A stretch of DNA of 64,000 nt from Pseudoips prasinana (GCA_951640165.1 OX621255.1:31160001-31224000), one strand, 5' to 3'; shown: positions 30,011 through 41,589, counted from the stretch's first letter. Numbers and translations: made by a program. Notes: generated by a model not told the origin, from the sequence alone.

Positions 30011-30736
30011 AATATGTAGTATTAATTCCACTAATTAGTTTACCAATCTGGGAATCAATTCGGACTGACCTCCCGCCTGCTATAAATTTGCGCATGCAAG
30101 AAGGATAATAAAAAAGAAACAAGCAAGTTACATGCGCCAAAACGTGTTATAGTCCTCCACGGAGCATTCCAAAGGGATGCTAACTCGTCGAGCGCTCGAA
30201 TGCGATTATTGCATCCCTCGAGAATGGATTTCCGCAAAGTAACGCCTGATTCTATTACTTGCCTGTTCCCTTTTTACAGTCCATTCATAACTTTATCTAT
30301 TAATTCGATTCAACAAACATACAGAAAAATTCAGACGTTTGTTTACACAATGTTTATTAACGGGGTCTTCGATTGTAGGAGTGAATATATTGAGAAGTCT
30401 GGTTAATATTTTTTGTAGATATATTTAGATACTTTGTTCATTCAGTAGCTTCAAGTGATTGCGTAATAGCGAAAGAATTATACACATTACGGAAGTGGGT
30501 GGGGAGTGGGGACAGTCAGCAACGCGTAAATGATGCCCTGGTAGTAAAAAAGTCAATACTACTTACTTACTAAACGTATGGGCGCCGTGTGGTTCCTGGC
30601 CCGAAAAGAAAACTGAAAAGGATTTCCCACTATTTTCTGTGTGTGACTCTGTTTTATTTAATTCATACATACAAGAATAATAACAATACTTTAATATATT
30701 GATCTATTCTTTTCTCGATTTGGAATTTATTATATA
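30011..30736. other. No gene seen
   Basis: Short 60-68 codon frames lack domains. AGTGGGTGGGGAGTGGGGAC (about 30,495) is G-rich. Confidence 0.4.
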
Positions 30737-30846
30737 CTAGCTATACCCCGCGGTTTAACCCGCGTTAAGCTTTATATATTATATCCTATGTGTTATTCGG
30801 ATATATAAGCTATATTACTACAAAGTTTCATCACAATAGTAGTTTT

Positions 30847-30883
30847 GTTTAATTATCTAAATTTAAAATTTAGATAATTAAAC
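30847..30883. repeat. 18-bp perfect palindrome
   Basis: GTTTAATTATCTAAATTT and its reverse complement around a single A. It sits at the junction where the family X tail interrupts the other repeat. Confidence 0.85.
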
Positions 30884-30884
30884 C

Positions 30885-31090
30885 TACACATGATCCTTGA
30901 CAATAACTTAATTTAAGTTAGCTAAATATCGTTACGTATATTAAAAAAATCTTATTGTAAATTATTTCCTAGAATCCGTGTACCTAGAAATAATTATAAA
31001 TTAATTATATATTACTACGAACATGTTCTGACTATTTACAAGTGATTTTTTAAAGTCTACGTGAATAAAAACCTTTTTTATTTTATTTAT
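30885..31090 (+). mobile_element. LINE family X 3' tail
   Basis: ATCCTTGACAATAACTTAAT.. AAGTCTACGTGAATAAAAACC then (ATTT)n. Confidence 0.7.
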
Positions 31091-31155
31091 TTATTCCGAA
31101 AAGAAGTAACAAACATACACACTCACAAACTTTCGCCTTTATAATATTAGTGTGA

Positions 31156-31814
31156 TATTAAAACACGAACCTAGTTTAGTCTGCAGCCCCACTGGATGAT
31201 ATCCAGGGTATTCGTATTATTGGGTAAATAATGAAAAAAAAAATACGGTCGCACGGTCATGTCAGGGTTCAGGTACAAAATATTTGCGAAATTGCAATAT
31301 AGAGAGAATATAACTCACATAATTTAAAACTAGAGATCGCACTTGTTCGAAATTCGACCATTAAGGTTCTTAGGTTTGGGCGGCTTGCACGAAATTCCGT
31401 TTAAATATATCTTAAACAAATTTAACTAAATACGTTTAAATCGATAAATGTGTTTAACATGATTACGTTTAATGACCTCTTGCACGAAGCCGTTTCGAAA
31501 CGCATTGAACTAAATGCGTTTATCGTGTCGGTATAGCAGTTCCCCTACGTTTCGTTATAAGTAAGTAACAAATGACACTATTTTTTAAACCATAATTACT
31601 TTTTTCTGCGCGAAAGTGTGCGTAAATTGATCCTCCATGTCATGGAAACATAACCTTTCAAAATTAACGTAAATTTTTGCTAAACGCATTTAGCGGCGTT
31701 AAATAGCCATTCATGGGTATTTAACTTTGCAGCAACAGCAGCAGTGCAGTCATTGACATAGTGATAGTATTGATTAAAAAACAATTGGATTAAGTGCTAT
31801 TAAGATCATAATAC
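31156..31814. other. No gene seen; CGTTTAA-rich stretch
   Basis: 31,390-31,700 repeats the words CTTGCACGAA (twice) and CGTTTAA (several), suggesting a decayed short repeat. No frame with a domain. Confidence 0.4.
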
Positions 31815-32040
31815 TATCCAGGGATATTATTCACACACGGCCTTTTGATCCTAAATTAAGCAGATCTTTTACTACGGAAACCGATAACTGATGATATACT
31901 TTATATACTACTTTTCTTTTGTAAATACATATATACTTATATAGATAATTACACCCTGACACAGGACAAATAGACATGTTCATGCCCACAAATATCTGCG
32001 GCATGAAAGGCAAGCATTTACCAACCACGCTAACTGGCAC
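31815..32040 (-). mobile_element. SINE family A lacking its B box
   Basis: The minus strand has the A-box part (GTTAGCGTGGTTGGTAAATG) and the body, but GGTCGTGGGTTCGATTCCCA is deleted between CATGCCG and CAGATATTTG. It cannot be transcribed as an ordinary type 2 pol III gene. Confidence 0.7.
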
Positions 32041-33137
32041 GTCAAAGAAATATTGCGGAGCTGCAGAATACTGATTTCCCCTAAGAGTTGCTGAGGAACA
32101 ATGTTATTGATTGTATTATATAATATATAGGATGATGGGGACAGCCTAACGCAAACAAAAAAGTCAGCATTCTAATAAAACTGCTTTTAACCCCGCCTTC
32201 CTGTGCCAATTTTATGACTTTTATGTATGTGTGTGACGGATTTTATTGCTTTCCTTAATTGAAAGCATAAAATTAAACCTGCTTTATCTAAATATCTGTG
32301 AAGAACGACGACCCATTTTCATATACACAGGGTTTTACATAATACATTTGAGTACAGTTCGTTAGGCCATAGTAGTCTTAAAAATAGATTCTGAATATTA
32401 GGTATAGTTGTTTCAAATTTTATTCACAGAATAACACATTAGGACTTTCAACATGATTTGACCTTGCATCAACTGAATCAGATCCACAATTTTCAATTTA
32501 TCTATACCTAATCCTGGCATTGAAATTTATCTTTATCTTTCTATCATAACTTACGGAAAATCCAAATGTATCAAAACTTTTTTCGTTATTTGAGTTAAAT
32601 TTCTAGTACCTAGCTTACCTCCGTGAGGCTGATAAGTCTCGTAGTTTGTTAACGCGTAATTAAACTGTGTAGCTGCTCAGCGCAGACAACGGTTGGGTCA
32701 GTCAATTGATGTAGTCAAATATTATCCTTATACAGGTTCGTTACATTATAAAGTAAGCACCAGGGAACTCGTAGAATGTGGAAATACTGCAACATTATAC
32801 AATGACCGAATTTGTACGTCTTAAAGAGAAGTTTATTCAATTTCTTATACAAAATTTAAAGGTCACGTAATTTAGGAAAACTAGGTGTTTGAATAAATAT
32901 ACAAGATGTAAACTTATTATGTCACACTAAGACCATGTTATGCGGTTAATCTTAGTAAATTAGCGGTTTTTTTCTGTGAAGACCTCGCAATAAGTCCTCG
33001 ATTGGCGAAATTTCTGGGTGGTGACATAGTTTGAATATACTATATAATATAGGTATCCAAAACAAATTACGCTAAATGTAAAATATTTTTCCATAAGTGG
33101 CTTATTATTAAGAACTGATTAATTTCTCAATCCAAAA
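32041..33137. other. No gene seen
   Basis: About 1.1 kb of AT-rich sequence with no recognised repeat or domain. Confidence 0.45.
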
Positions 33138-33318
33138 TAAAATTCAAAATTCATTTATTCCATAAAAATATTACATTTGTGTGGCATCGTTAATTATTTT
33201 TTTCCCCTACCGTGCAGTGCAATATTGGCAAAATATGTTGTTCCTATAATTTTATTTTTTAAGATCTGTATTTTGTATTTACCATATTCATCCAAATAAA
33301 TGATTGATTGATTGAGTG
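33138..33318. mobile_element. Two facing LINE 3' ends
   Basis: AAATTCAAAATTCATTTATTCC at 33,138 is a minus-oriented tandem-tailed LINE terminus. CCAAATAAATGATTGATTGATT at about 33,292-33,316 is a plus-oriented terminus with (TGAT)n. Confidence 0.45.
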
Positions 33319-33420
33319 TGCATGACGTGGCCGCTGCCACGTCATGCAGTAGCTACTGAGAAATACTGCCAGAAAAGCAATCCTTTTTTTAAATATTTAT
33401 GTCTTACATAAAATTTCATT

Positions 33421-33515
33421 TATTTATGGGTCACACAAATAGTTGTCCGGCGCGGGGCTTGAACTCGCGACACGAGGCGGCGAGATGACTGTCTTAGCCG
33501 CTGCGCCACACGTGC
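33421..33515 (-). mobile_element. SINE family B, 5' half (inverted)
   Basis: Minus strand CACGTGTGGCGCAGCGGCTA AG with B-box-like CGCGAGTTCAAGCCCCG, ending at ACAACTATTTGTGTGACCCA. The matching 3' half follows ~105 bp away on the plus strand. Confidence 0.75.
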
Positions 33516-33619
33516 AGTCATTATATTATAAGCCTATAGTGTTCAAAATATTGTGGTAACTATATTCCCACTGCCCGGAAAAGGTTTACCTCCCAATTTA
33601 GTAATACTGTACATATAAG

Positions 33620-33745
33620 TAAATAGATAAACATATATAAAACCCATAAATAATTGTTCTGAGTCTGGATGTAATTTGTGTCCGTCTATTATATGTTTGT
33701 AAAATACCCCGCGACACAGGGATTAATATCCCTAATTTTTTTGTC
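33620..33745 (+). mobile_element. SINE family B, 3' half
   Basis: AACCCATAAATAATTGTTCT GAGTCTGGATGTAATTTGTG.. GGGATTAATATCCCTAA then TTTTTTGTCTTTTA. Head-less, paired with the inverted 5' half at 33,421-33,515. Confidence 0.7.
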
Positions 33746-34069
33746 TTTTAATAAGAATAAAAAAAATAAGGATCAAAACCTATTTTTTTTAAATATTCCT
33801 TCTTCCTTCTAAAAGTTTTAATTGTAAACAACGCTGTCAGTACTACGTTCAACCTCTCATAAATATCAACGTTTGAGTAGAAAACAGTTATCATTTTTAT
33901 CTTACTACATAAAACGAGGTTATCAAATCTGTCTGTATGTTTTTGTACATATGTATGTAATACGTATTTCGCCGCAGTTTGGTGACTGATTTTGATAATA
34001 TTCTTTTTTATGGACAAGGCATTCTTGTCAATCGATCCTATATCTATTAATTTGTCCCAATCAGTTGTC

Positions 34070-34145
34070 TAAAAAGGCGCTCATAGCCTCACCGGTCTAT
34101 AAGTGATTGGCGAGGTTAAGCAACTAGGCTCGCGGTCAGTCATAG
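34070..34145 (+). mobile_element. 5S-headed SINE, head only
   Basis: TCACCGGTCTATAAGTGATT, GCGAGGTTAAGCAACTAGGC, CGCGGTCAGTCATAGATGG. GTTAAGCAAC and GGTCAGT..AGATGG correspond to the conserved internal-promoter segment of 5S rRNA. The rest of 5S is absent. Confidence 0.55.
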
Positions 34146-34371
34146 ATGGAATAAAATTTAAGTGAAAATAACTACCGTCTTTTATATTGTCATATACTCC
34201 CATTCGTGATACTTTATAATATTGTATAGTTTCATACTCTGACAATTTATTACGGGGTCCGCCGGCTTTTATTCCTAGACTCTAGAGAAATTTATATCAC
34301 ACGAGGCGTACGGTAGTTGGTCCTGAAAGTTATTACTCGTTATATCTTTCAGTTTATAAAACCTTTTATTT

Positions 34372-34530
34372 TTTAGCAATGCCCGCAGTAGGGAATTTAA
34401 TCCCTGTGACGGGGTACTTTACAAACATATAATTAGACGGACGCAAATTACATCCAGACTCAGAACAACTATTTATGGGTCACACAAATAGTAGTCCAGC
34501 GCGGGACTCGAACCCGCAACCCGACGCGTT
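34372..34530 (-). mobile_element. SINE family B
   Basis: Plus strand AGCAATGCCCGCAGTAGGG, AGACGGACGCAAATTACATCC, GTCCAGCGCGGGACTCGAACCCG. The head is cut after the B box. Confidence 0.7.
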
Positions 34531-34574
34531 TTAACTTAATTATTTATTATTTTAACTAGTGTAAACCCAGTTTT

Positions 34575-34935
34575 CTATCTTACGCTACGTCCTACGTAGG
34601 CGGTTGAAAGCGAACGCGATTATGAAGCGGTGTCACGCGAATTCAATGCGATGCGGTGGCGGTGTCCTACGTGCACGCGAATCATCTCGCGAAGCCGCCA
34701 ACGATGCCGCAAAAACACGACGGCACCGCATCCTGTTCGCGCGAAAATATCAAGCCAACTGATCGCGTTCGCTTCATTTCGCACCGCTCCGCACCGCGTT
34801 TTGTCACATAGGATACTACAATCGGTTTCGACTGTTTGTTGTTTTCGCGCCGCGCCGCACCGCTTCGCGTTCGCGTCTAGATCGCTCACGCAGGATGTCG
34901 CGTAATGTATCAGTAGTTCGCTACTGTTTCTTACG
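34575..34935. other. GC-rich island with CGCACCGC words
   Basis: About 360 bp much richer in CpG than its surroundings. It repeats GCACCGC, GCGGTG, TTCGCG and TTCGCGTTCGCG on both strands in quasi-inverted fashion. Overlapping frames on both strands (141 and 91 codons) are by-products of few AT-rich stops. It may be a decayed transposon end or a CpG-rich regulatory segment. I cannot tell which. Confidence 0.35.
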
Positions 34936-35609
34936 CCAGTGAGAATTGTAACGTGGCGTTCAACGTGTGACGTATTTATTTTTCGTTTTTTTTTTATTGA
35001 ATACAATCTTGAACGCCATGTCGTACCAGATCGGAAATCTTGCAAATCTTGAGTGGTCTTATGCGGTAAAAAGTTTATTGTTTCCGCATCGTTTCTAACG
35101 GCCTAATTGTAATTTTTACCTCGATGTAGCCGGCAAGTAGTCAACAAGCAGATAAAGAGATCCCGAATTAGAAGTTTCACGTATGGTGCATTATATAAGG
35201 AAATATCTAAGAATTCCCAAATTTACCGATAGTTATATTTCCTTTCAGTTATATATTAGGACGAAAACATTATTGTTAAATATATATGATTCACACAATT
35301 CTCCATAAAAAAAATAAAGCTAGACTAAACAATTATTTTGTTCTTTGCCATCATATTTTTTTATGAATTAGTGAAATAACTAGGTGTAAGGAAGCTCAAT
35401 AAACTATCAAATCATTTATTTCATAACTGTTTATAATCATATCAACTAATTACTATTGAAAAAGACATAAAAAAATCTTTAGTATAATCAACATCTTCAA
35501 CTACCCTATATTACACCGAAAGTCTATTAGTGTTAGTAGGCTATTTTTTTGCTTTAAAAAGAATTATTTAGCTGAAGTGGCAGTGGGCAGGCACATAACT
35601 TGTAGAACC
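34936..35609. other. No gene seen
   Basis: AT-rich, no recognised repeat. Confidence 0.4.
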
Positions 35610-35822
35610 GATGGAACAAAGAGGATCTCGAGTGGTGACCAAGAATCTGAAGACCCAGGGCGGGCAAATCACCGAGAAGGTGGACCGATGATCTTGTGAG
35701 AATCGTTGGAAGCTACTGGATACGGGAAGAGCAAAACCGACAGTCGCGGAGCTCTTGGTGGAAGCCTTTGGTTAGCAGTGGACATCTTTCAGCTGATATT
35801 GATGTGATGATATATGATGATT
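35610..35822 (+). mobile_element. RTE-type LINE ORF end
   Basis: One frame reads SPRRWTDDLVRIVGSYWIRE, the RTE C-terminal pattern (RRWTDDL). Then TTGGTTAGCAGTGGACATC and a decayed (GATGAT) tail. Confidence 0.65.
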
Positions 35823-35910
35823 ATGAATTTTTAAATAGTTGTTAACCAACCATTTTATAACTGAGTTTAACAAAGTATGTACCAAGTTTTGTATACTAAC
35901 TGTACATGGT

Positions 35911-35953
35911 ACATAACTGTACCATGTATATGTAATACATGGTACAGTTATGT
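35911..35953. repeat. 18-bp perfect inverted repeat
   Basis: ACATAACTGTACCATGTA pairs with 35,936-35,953 around a 7-nt loop. Confidence 0.88.
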
Positions 35954-36171
35954 CCTCCGCAAAATATTTAACATACAGAATACATAAGAGTGACCCCAGC
36001 ATGCTGCCTTGTGATACTCCAAATTCTCTCTCATAATATAAGTATAACATATAATATATAATTTTCGAAAATTCTACAAACTGACCAAATATGTATCTTG
36101 CTATTATATTATACTTGCTATATATTGTACTTGCTGTATATGCTAGTGAACTGCAATTTGCCTTGTAAGTA

Positions 36172-36306
36172 CAGACGCCAGCACATCCAGCTATTCCAAT
36201 CTGTCAAATTTATTTTATGGCTTTTCAACTTTACCACAAAAGCATAAGGTTCAATTTCATTTGGGGACATTTGACAGATTGGGGTAGCTTGATGTGCTGG
36301 CGTCTG
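36172..36306. mobile_element. TA-flanked MITE, copy 2 (135 bp)
   Basis: CAGACGCCAGCACATCCAGC at the left and its complement at the right, flanked by TA on both sides (36,170-36,171 and 36,307-36,308). Same family as 16,153-16,288. Confidence 0.85.
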
Positions 36307-36509
36307 TACATTTCAGAGAGAGATTATATGTAAGGTCACCATCGCCAGCTTTAAAAGAACCGTAACTTATCGACGGCGCCCGACTTTTTAATGTTGTTTG
36401 CCCGTAAATCGAAAGGTTACGATCATGCCGACGAAAGGCAGACATCATTGTTTAACTATATTGTATTTGCGATATGTGCCGATGAATAATAAATAAATGT
36501 GTAATAAAT

Positions 36510-36945
36510 ATCTTAGGACAGCTAACACACTGCCATCTGATCCTAAACTAAACAGGCCTGTATTTTGGACAACTGATAAACCTACTTATATATAACTAAA
36601 TCCATACATATTATAGATAACTAGCGGCCTGGTACGTGCTTCGCTACGTAGAAGGCATAGTAAAAAATGATTATTAAGTTCATTTATTCAAACAAAAAAA
36701 TATTTTAAATTGGTAAAAGATGTTGAATTTACATTTTTTCAAGACTTTTTTTAAATTTTCTCTACGTACAAACCTTCCCTGGACTTTCACAAATAATTCA
36801 AGACCAAAATTAGCCAAATCGGTAAAGGCGTTGTTGAGTTATAACATTACAACGAAAAGTGGCATTGATTTTTATATATAGATAATTAATACCCAGACAC
36901 AGATCAAATAATCGTGCTTATCACACAAATATTAGTCCTGGATGG
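36510..36945 (-). mobile_element. SINE (family A/C-like) split by another repeat
   Basis: 3' half at 36,510-36,620 (TGCCATCTGATCCTAAACTAA) and body at 36,884-36,945 (CCAGACACAGATC.. CACAAATATTAGTCCTGG) are separated by a 260-bp insert at 36,621-36,883. The insert starts ACTAGCGGCCTGGTACGTGC and ends TTGATTTTTATATATAGATA, a common insect interspersed-repeat layout. Confidence 0.55.
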
Positions 36946-36949
36946 GAAT

Positions 36950-37158
36950 TTTCCTTTGTTTTAAAGACGACGTCCGCACTATGGAATCTATTCCCTGTCG
37001 CGGGGTACTTTACAAACATATAATAGACGAATACAAATTACATCCAGACAAAACAACTATTATGGGTCACACAAATAGTGGTCCGGCGCGGGACTTGAAC
37101 CCGCGACACGATGCGGTAAGGCGACTGCCTCAGCCGCTGCGCCACACGTGCAGTCATT
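36950..37158 (-). mobile_element. SINE family B
   Basis: Minus strand GTGTGGCGCAGCGGCTGAG, B box GCGGGTTCAAGTCCCGC, body through GTGCGGACGTCGTCTTTAAA. Near full length. Confidence 0.8.
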
Positions 37159-37395
37159 AGTTATAGTTCTATTAGTTACTTAGAAGTCAGTGTCACTAAG
37201 CATAATACCAATATACCAGTCAATAATAAATTTGAGAGAATCTTGCACCCATGTTCATTAGGAAAACGAAATACTAATGACTTGATCGGGGCAAACATAC
37301 ACAAAATGATATATATCATATCGACTTTGATTTTAATCAGAAGAATATGTCGTGTGTCTTATAACTTTATGCCATGTGGTAACGGCATAGAATAT

Positions 37396-37445
37396 TATTA
37401 CCCCATCTCATCCCGTGGGGAGCGTTGAAATCGTCCCAGGGAATA
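37396..37445 (+). repeat. Fragment of the CCCATCTCATCCCGTG repeat
   Basis: ACCCCATCTCATCCCGTGGG GAGCG then GTCCCAGGGAATAGA, as at 10,917. Confidence 0.55.
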
Positions 37446-38125
37446 GAAATAAAATAAAATAAAAAAGGTTTTTATTCACGTAGACTTTAAAAAAGCGCTT
37501 GTAAATAGTCAGAACATGTTTGTAGTAATATACCTAGTTGTATACATTAGATATTATTTCTAGTAACATAGATATTTAGGTACATATTGTATGAAAACAT
37601 TTATAAAATTTATTTTATTACAACAATGATATTTAGCTAGCTCGTATCAAGTTATTGTCAAGAGATTATGTTTAATTATCTAGTTTAAGTCTAATATTTT
37701 TACTACATATTGTCAATGGTTCTGTCTATATTAAAGGTATTATTATTATGACGGACCTTGTGTTAATAACGACGGTCGCGCTTTAATGCTACCACCGGAT
37801 GCAATGCGCCCCAACTGAGAAGACCCAGCGAAACAAACTCAGTGGGTTCATCTACTACCGGTTTCAACACGACCCAGTTGAGACGGTCCGGCGAAACATA
37901 CTCAAGCGGGCATGAACACGGGATTTGGTCCAATTAGAGTAATTATTTAGTAGGCAAACACAATATATGCTCGATCGGTTGTCTGAATGCTTATTATTTT
38001 AGATTATATTTAGGTATACAAAAGAAAAACTTCGAAACAATAACATTATTCATTTTGAGACAGAGTCAATAATTTTAAATTAAGTATATGATAGCAATCA
38101 TTTACAGATAGTTCACGTAACACAT
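37446..38125 (-). mobile_element. LINE family X 3' UTR, 680-bp copy
   Basis: Nearly the exact reverse complement of 47,222-47,880. The matches include CATACTCAAGCGGGCATGAA, CTGAGAAGACCCAGCGAAAC and the CACGTAGACTTTAAAAAAGC terminus. Because the 47-kb copy follows an RT C-terminus, this is the same element's 3' UTR, 5'-truncated at about 38,125. Confidence 0.85.
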
Positions 38126-38454
38126 TTATATAAAACAATTGAACAAAGGATATCTATTTCATATTTTTCATTAAAAAGTTCTATGTCTAGAATTTTGCTA
38201 GAGAAGCGGTTTATATTTTGATGTGATTGAATTAGAAAGTTATCACACTTCTCTATTGTCATGCTTACATGTTTAAACTACTAACTAAATTGATTTTAAT
38301 AACATTACTAACAGATGGTATAAAAAGTGACTTCGTCATACTACTTATGACTGAGTGATAAATCTTTATTTATTAACAACCAACAATTATTATTATTAGC
38401 CAAACACTTCCATATTATCCTAGTTTATTAAAATAATTAAAGCTAACTTAAAAT
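38126..38454. other. 3' untranslated region of the RLE LINE (minus), no gene
   Basis: AT-rich stretch following the RLE-LINE stop codon. No other structure. Confidence 0.4.
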
Positions 38455-38828
38455 CTAAACTCTAAAAGTATCAAAATCGAAATTCGTGCCAGTGGGTAAC
38501 GTTCCTAGAATGCTGGCAGCATTGCCACGTTGTATAGCAATGCTCAGTTGTTGAGCGAAATATAGGCCAGCATTCCGGGAACGTGTCGTTTCTCCTAGTC
38601 GAGCTGCCGTTTCTCTATAAATTTCTTTAGCCCCCGGTCCCCACGGCCCCAAAGTTTCAACCCCAAAAGGCGTAAATATATAACCGCTACCAAGCGTGCT
38701 ATATTTGCGCCTCTTAAGGCTCTCAGCTGATTCAGCCGCCGCACCGGCCCTTGTTTGAGTCCCGGCAAGATGAGATGGCGCTAGGGTGTCCACGCAGGTA
38801 GCGTCCCACACCAAAGGCCGGCCCGGCC
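38455..38828 (-). pseudogene. RLE LINE ORF, C-terminal endonuclease end
   Basis: Reads RPLVWDATCVDTLAPSHLAG, then AESLKRRKYSTLGSGYIFTP, FGVETLGPWGPGAKEIYRET and AIQRGNAASILGTLPTG. WDATCVD..K..KY following an upstream RPDG (in the preceding frame) fits the PD-(D/E)xK layout of restriction-like endonucleases in R2-type LINEs. Separated from 38,781-39,821 by a frameshift in a GC-rich run near 38,815-38,830. Ends at a normal stop. Confidence 0.7.
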
Positions 38829-39821
38829 CATCTTCCATGGGATGAGAGTCATACCATCGGGTCTTTTCCCATCGTCGCGCAATAAACCTGACGGCTCTAA
38901 AATAGCGGCGTAGTTTGCGGTGGTAAAAGCCCGGCGGATGATGTCATTTAGACTGGCGTGGCGGGGAATCCGCCCAGCACTTTTGCTGCATGATAACCCG
39001 TGGTGACCGAGCTGGCCGACGGCAACTCCACACTGGCAATGATGCGGTGCACAGCACGATGCGCCCAGACGTAGGGAAACTGCAATTCGGAAAGAGGTGC
39101 CGTCCATTAAAGTGCCTGTGTTAGGCGATGGAAGGGCCTGAAGCCACAAACCCGACTCCCATTCTGCAACGGCTAAAAGACGGGCACGATCTGCGGGGCT
39201 AGAATGCGTTTGTATGAGTTGCTTCCGTACTAGCTCGCAGAGCGGCCCGTCCCATTGTCGCTGGGATGAAGTGTTGGTTGGGAAATCAGTGTTGGGGCAA
39301 GCTAAACACCATGCACTCCTGGCTTCCGCCATGTTACTTACGTTTAAATTATTTAAAGACGTCGCAATAATTTTTTGGGTTAAAATTTGTGTTCCATGAA
39401 CGGACGAGAGGAATGCAGGAAGAGCGACATCGGAAATAGCCCTGACGCCAAGACCCCCCATTCGCACTGGGAGCGAAGCCTGCAACCATGCTCGCTCTTC
39501 AAAATTTATGTTCAAAACGGTTGCCAAAGTCTTTTTCACGATGTTGTCTAAGTTTTGTAGTAACTCAGTGTGCTTCCAAAGTTGACAACATCGCAAAATA
39601 TATGTAAAATTAGGCACGAAAAGACAGAATTTTAAAATAGTAAAAGCCATGTGCATATTTATTTTTGATAATCGGTCCGAGCACTCTACAAAATTTTGAA
39701 TTTTGGTATCGATAAAAGAAGGAATGAATTCGTCAAAGATAGGAGAGCCCAAAAGACACAACGAAAATTTGTCAACAATTTTTATATTCGGAGCCAAAAT
39801 GTTAAATTTATTGATTACCAA
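38781..39821 (-). pseudogene. RLE LINE ORF, thumb/linker segment
   Basis: Continues the RT of 39,905-41,383 after a frameshift near 39,905-39,920. Contains ERAWLQASLPVRMGGLGVR, WDGPLCELVRKQL, SFRIAVSLRLGASCCAP, a Cys/His knuckle (CCAPHHCQCG..GHHGLSC) and KRPDGMTLIPW, the first acidic motif of the restriction-like endonuclease. The knuckle directly before the endonuclease is the R2-group arrangement. Confidence 0.75.
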
Positions 39822-39904
39822 ATCTTTGGAAGGGCAGTCGTCTGAAACAAAAAGCTCACATTTGGAAAAATTTAGTTCTAGACCTATGTGGCGAAACTCT
39901 TCTA

Positions 39905-41383
39905 TTAGAAAACATAGGTAACATTATAAACCGTCTCAACTTCACCGGAAATCGTCCCATCATCCAAATACCAAACATTAAGCTTAGATTGAAGACATTG
40001 AATGATGGGATGAATGGCAAGGCTAAATATTGCTGGACCAAGAGGATCACCTTGCTGGCATCCAACAGCGGAAGAAATTTCGTTGCCGAGATACGTCAAT
40101 TTTGAAGGTGAACTGTAACATTGCCAGATAAAATTATATAAATTTGGGATTTTGTCCTTTACTTGAGTCAGTAGAGCTCCCCTATCCACCGAGTTGAAGG
40201 CATTCTTCAAATCCACCTTAAGCAGCACCTCTCCCCGGTTTTGTTCTAGAAACGTCCGCACGTAATGAACAGCGGCTTCACAACCACCTCGCGAACCAAA
40301 ACCAAGCTGCACGGGCTGAAATAGATCCGATAAATGAGAACTTGTTTTTTTGCAGCAAATTTTGGCTGCGAGGCGTCGATAAGTCATTCCGACGGCGATA
40401 GGTCGTATTTCACCGTCTTTCTTTTTAAGGGCACAAAGATTGGCACCATAAAGTACTTCGGTGACATCTGTATTGACCCGACCCGACAACATGAGGGTGA
40501 CCAGAGCCGTCAAATCCTTCAAAAGCGTATCTGCAGTATCACCACTCACTCCGCTCAGTAAATCTTTTAGATGTTGTGGTCTGAGGCCATCTAAACCACC
40601 TGCGGAGGCGCTCTGGAAGAACTCAACGGCAGCAGCCACTTCCTGGGTGGTCACTTCGACGTCCCCAAAGTCTTCCGGTACCTCGGGAAGTTGGTGACCA
40701 GCAAAGAAAGGCGGATGTTTTCCCTTTAACATTAAAAAAGTTTCTTCGTTAGAGGGCGCCATTGTATCGCTGGAGAACAAAATTCGTGCAGCACCTTTTA
40801 TATCTCCATCACCAACTCTGCTCTCTACAGCTCTATAGGTAGCAGAGTCGGTAACAGGCCTTGAAGTAAAATTTAAATTTTTATTGGGGTGCAAACTTAC
40901 AGCCGAACGTAAATTTTGTTCATCCGTTATGCCATACCTCACGCAGTTTTCTTTTACTCTCGTAGTCAATGATTTTTTATTATTTATTTCACGCTTGACG
41001 TGAAGTACGGCATATGGGAAAAATATGAAATGTTCCCAGGCGCGCTCTGTGTTTGTATCAATCACAGCCTTAATGGAGTTTGATAAAGCAGCGGCGACAG
41101 AGAGGCGAGCACCGCGAGGTATTCGTTTTAAAATAGGTTTCGTAATTTTACATTGTGAAAGAGTTTTCCAAAAGAATTGATCGGGTGTAGACGTATTATT
41201 TTGGGTGTCGTAATAATTTGGAGCCGAAAGGGGTAGGTTAATATTTTTGTGACTTCTTCCCTGGTGTATTTTTAAGCCTCTCTGCCCCTTGAAAAGACGT
41301 ACCTGGGAACATTCAGGGCACTGCACTAAGTTCTCCAGTGAAACAATATTTTGCACATTGCTGGTCTGAACGCACCGTGGCAT
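39905..41383 (-). pseudogene. RLE LINE ORF, zinc finger and RT
   Basis: 492-codon frame. A C2H2-like finger comes near residue 25-45 (CPECSQVRLFKGQRGLKIHQ..H). Then FFWKTLSQCK, AARILFSSDTMAPSNEET, and an RT with SAGGLDGLRPQHLKDLL, ALKKKDGEIRPIAVGMTYRR, LGFGSRGGCEAAVHYVR, LKVDLKNAFNSVDRGALL, QQGDPLGPAIFSLAIHP and the unusual catalytic VWYLDDGTISG. The frame breaks just after YLDDG. Finger, RT, knuckle and RLE order matches the R2 supergroup, but YLDDG instead of Y/FADD and the clade remain to be placed. Confidence 0.8.
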
Positions 41384-41589
41384 GTCCGGGGTATCAATAA
41401 TATTTAATATAAGATTAACAACTCAAAAAATAATAAAATTATAACTCTGAAATAAAAACTATAAACATAAATAATTAAAAATGACACAATTACACCACAC
41501 AAATGTCTTTTTGATGTCCTCTATTGCGCAAATACTTGTCTTAAGATTCTGCTTTTACGAATTCTGTAGTTTTACGCTACGTAGGAGGT
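41384..41589. other. Upstream of the RLE LINE, no gene seen
   Basis: AT-rich. Probably the element's 5' UTR. Confidence 0.35.

Larger units (their letters stand above)
30737..31155 (-). mobile_element. CACAGCTAGT-ended repeat, split by a LINE tail
   Basis: The minus-strand end (CTAGCTATACCCCGCGG at 30,737) and the start (AACTTTCGCCTTTATAATATT at about 31,128-31,150) belong to one copy. The middle is displaced by the family X tail at 30,885-31,090. Confidence 0.5.

Noticed and set aside
34070..34145. 5S rRNA gene
   Set aside because: Only the internal-promoter part is present, diverged and joined to a SINE body elsewhere in the window.
34620..35045. 141- and 91-codon frames on opposite strands
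   Set aside because: Open only because the GC-rich island lacks AT-rich stop codons; no domain.
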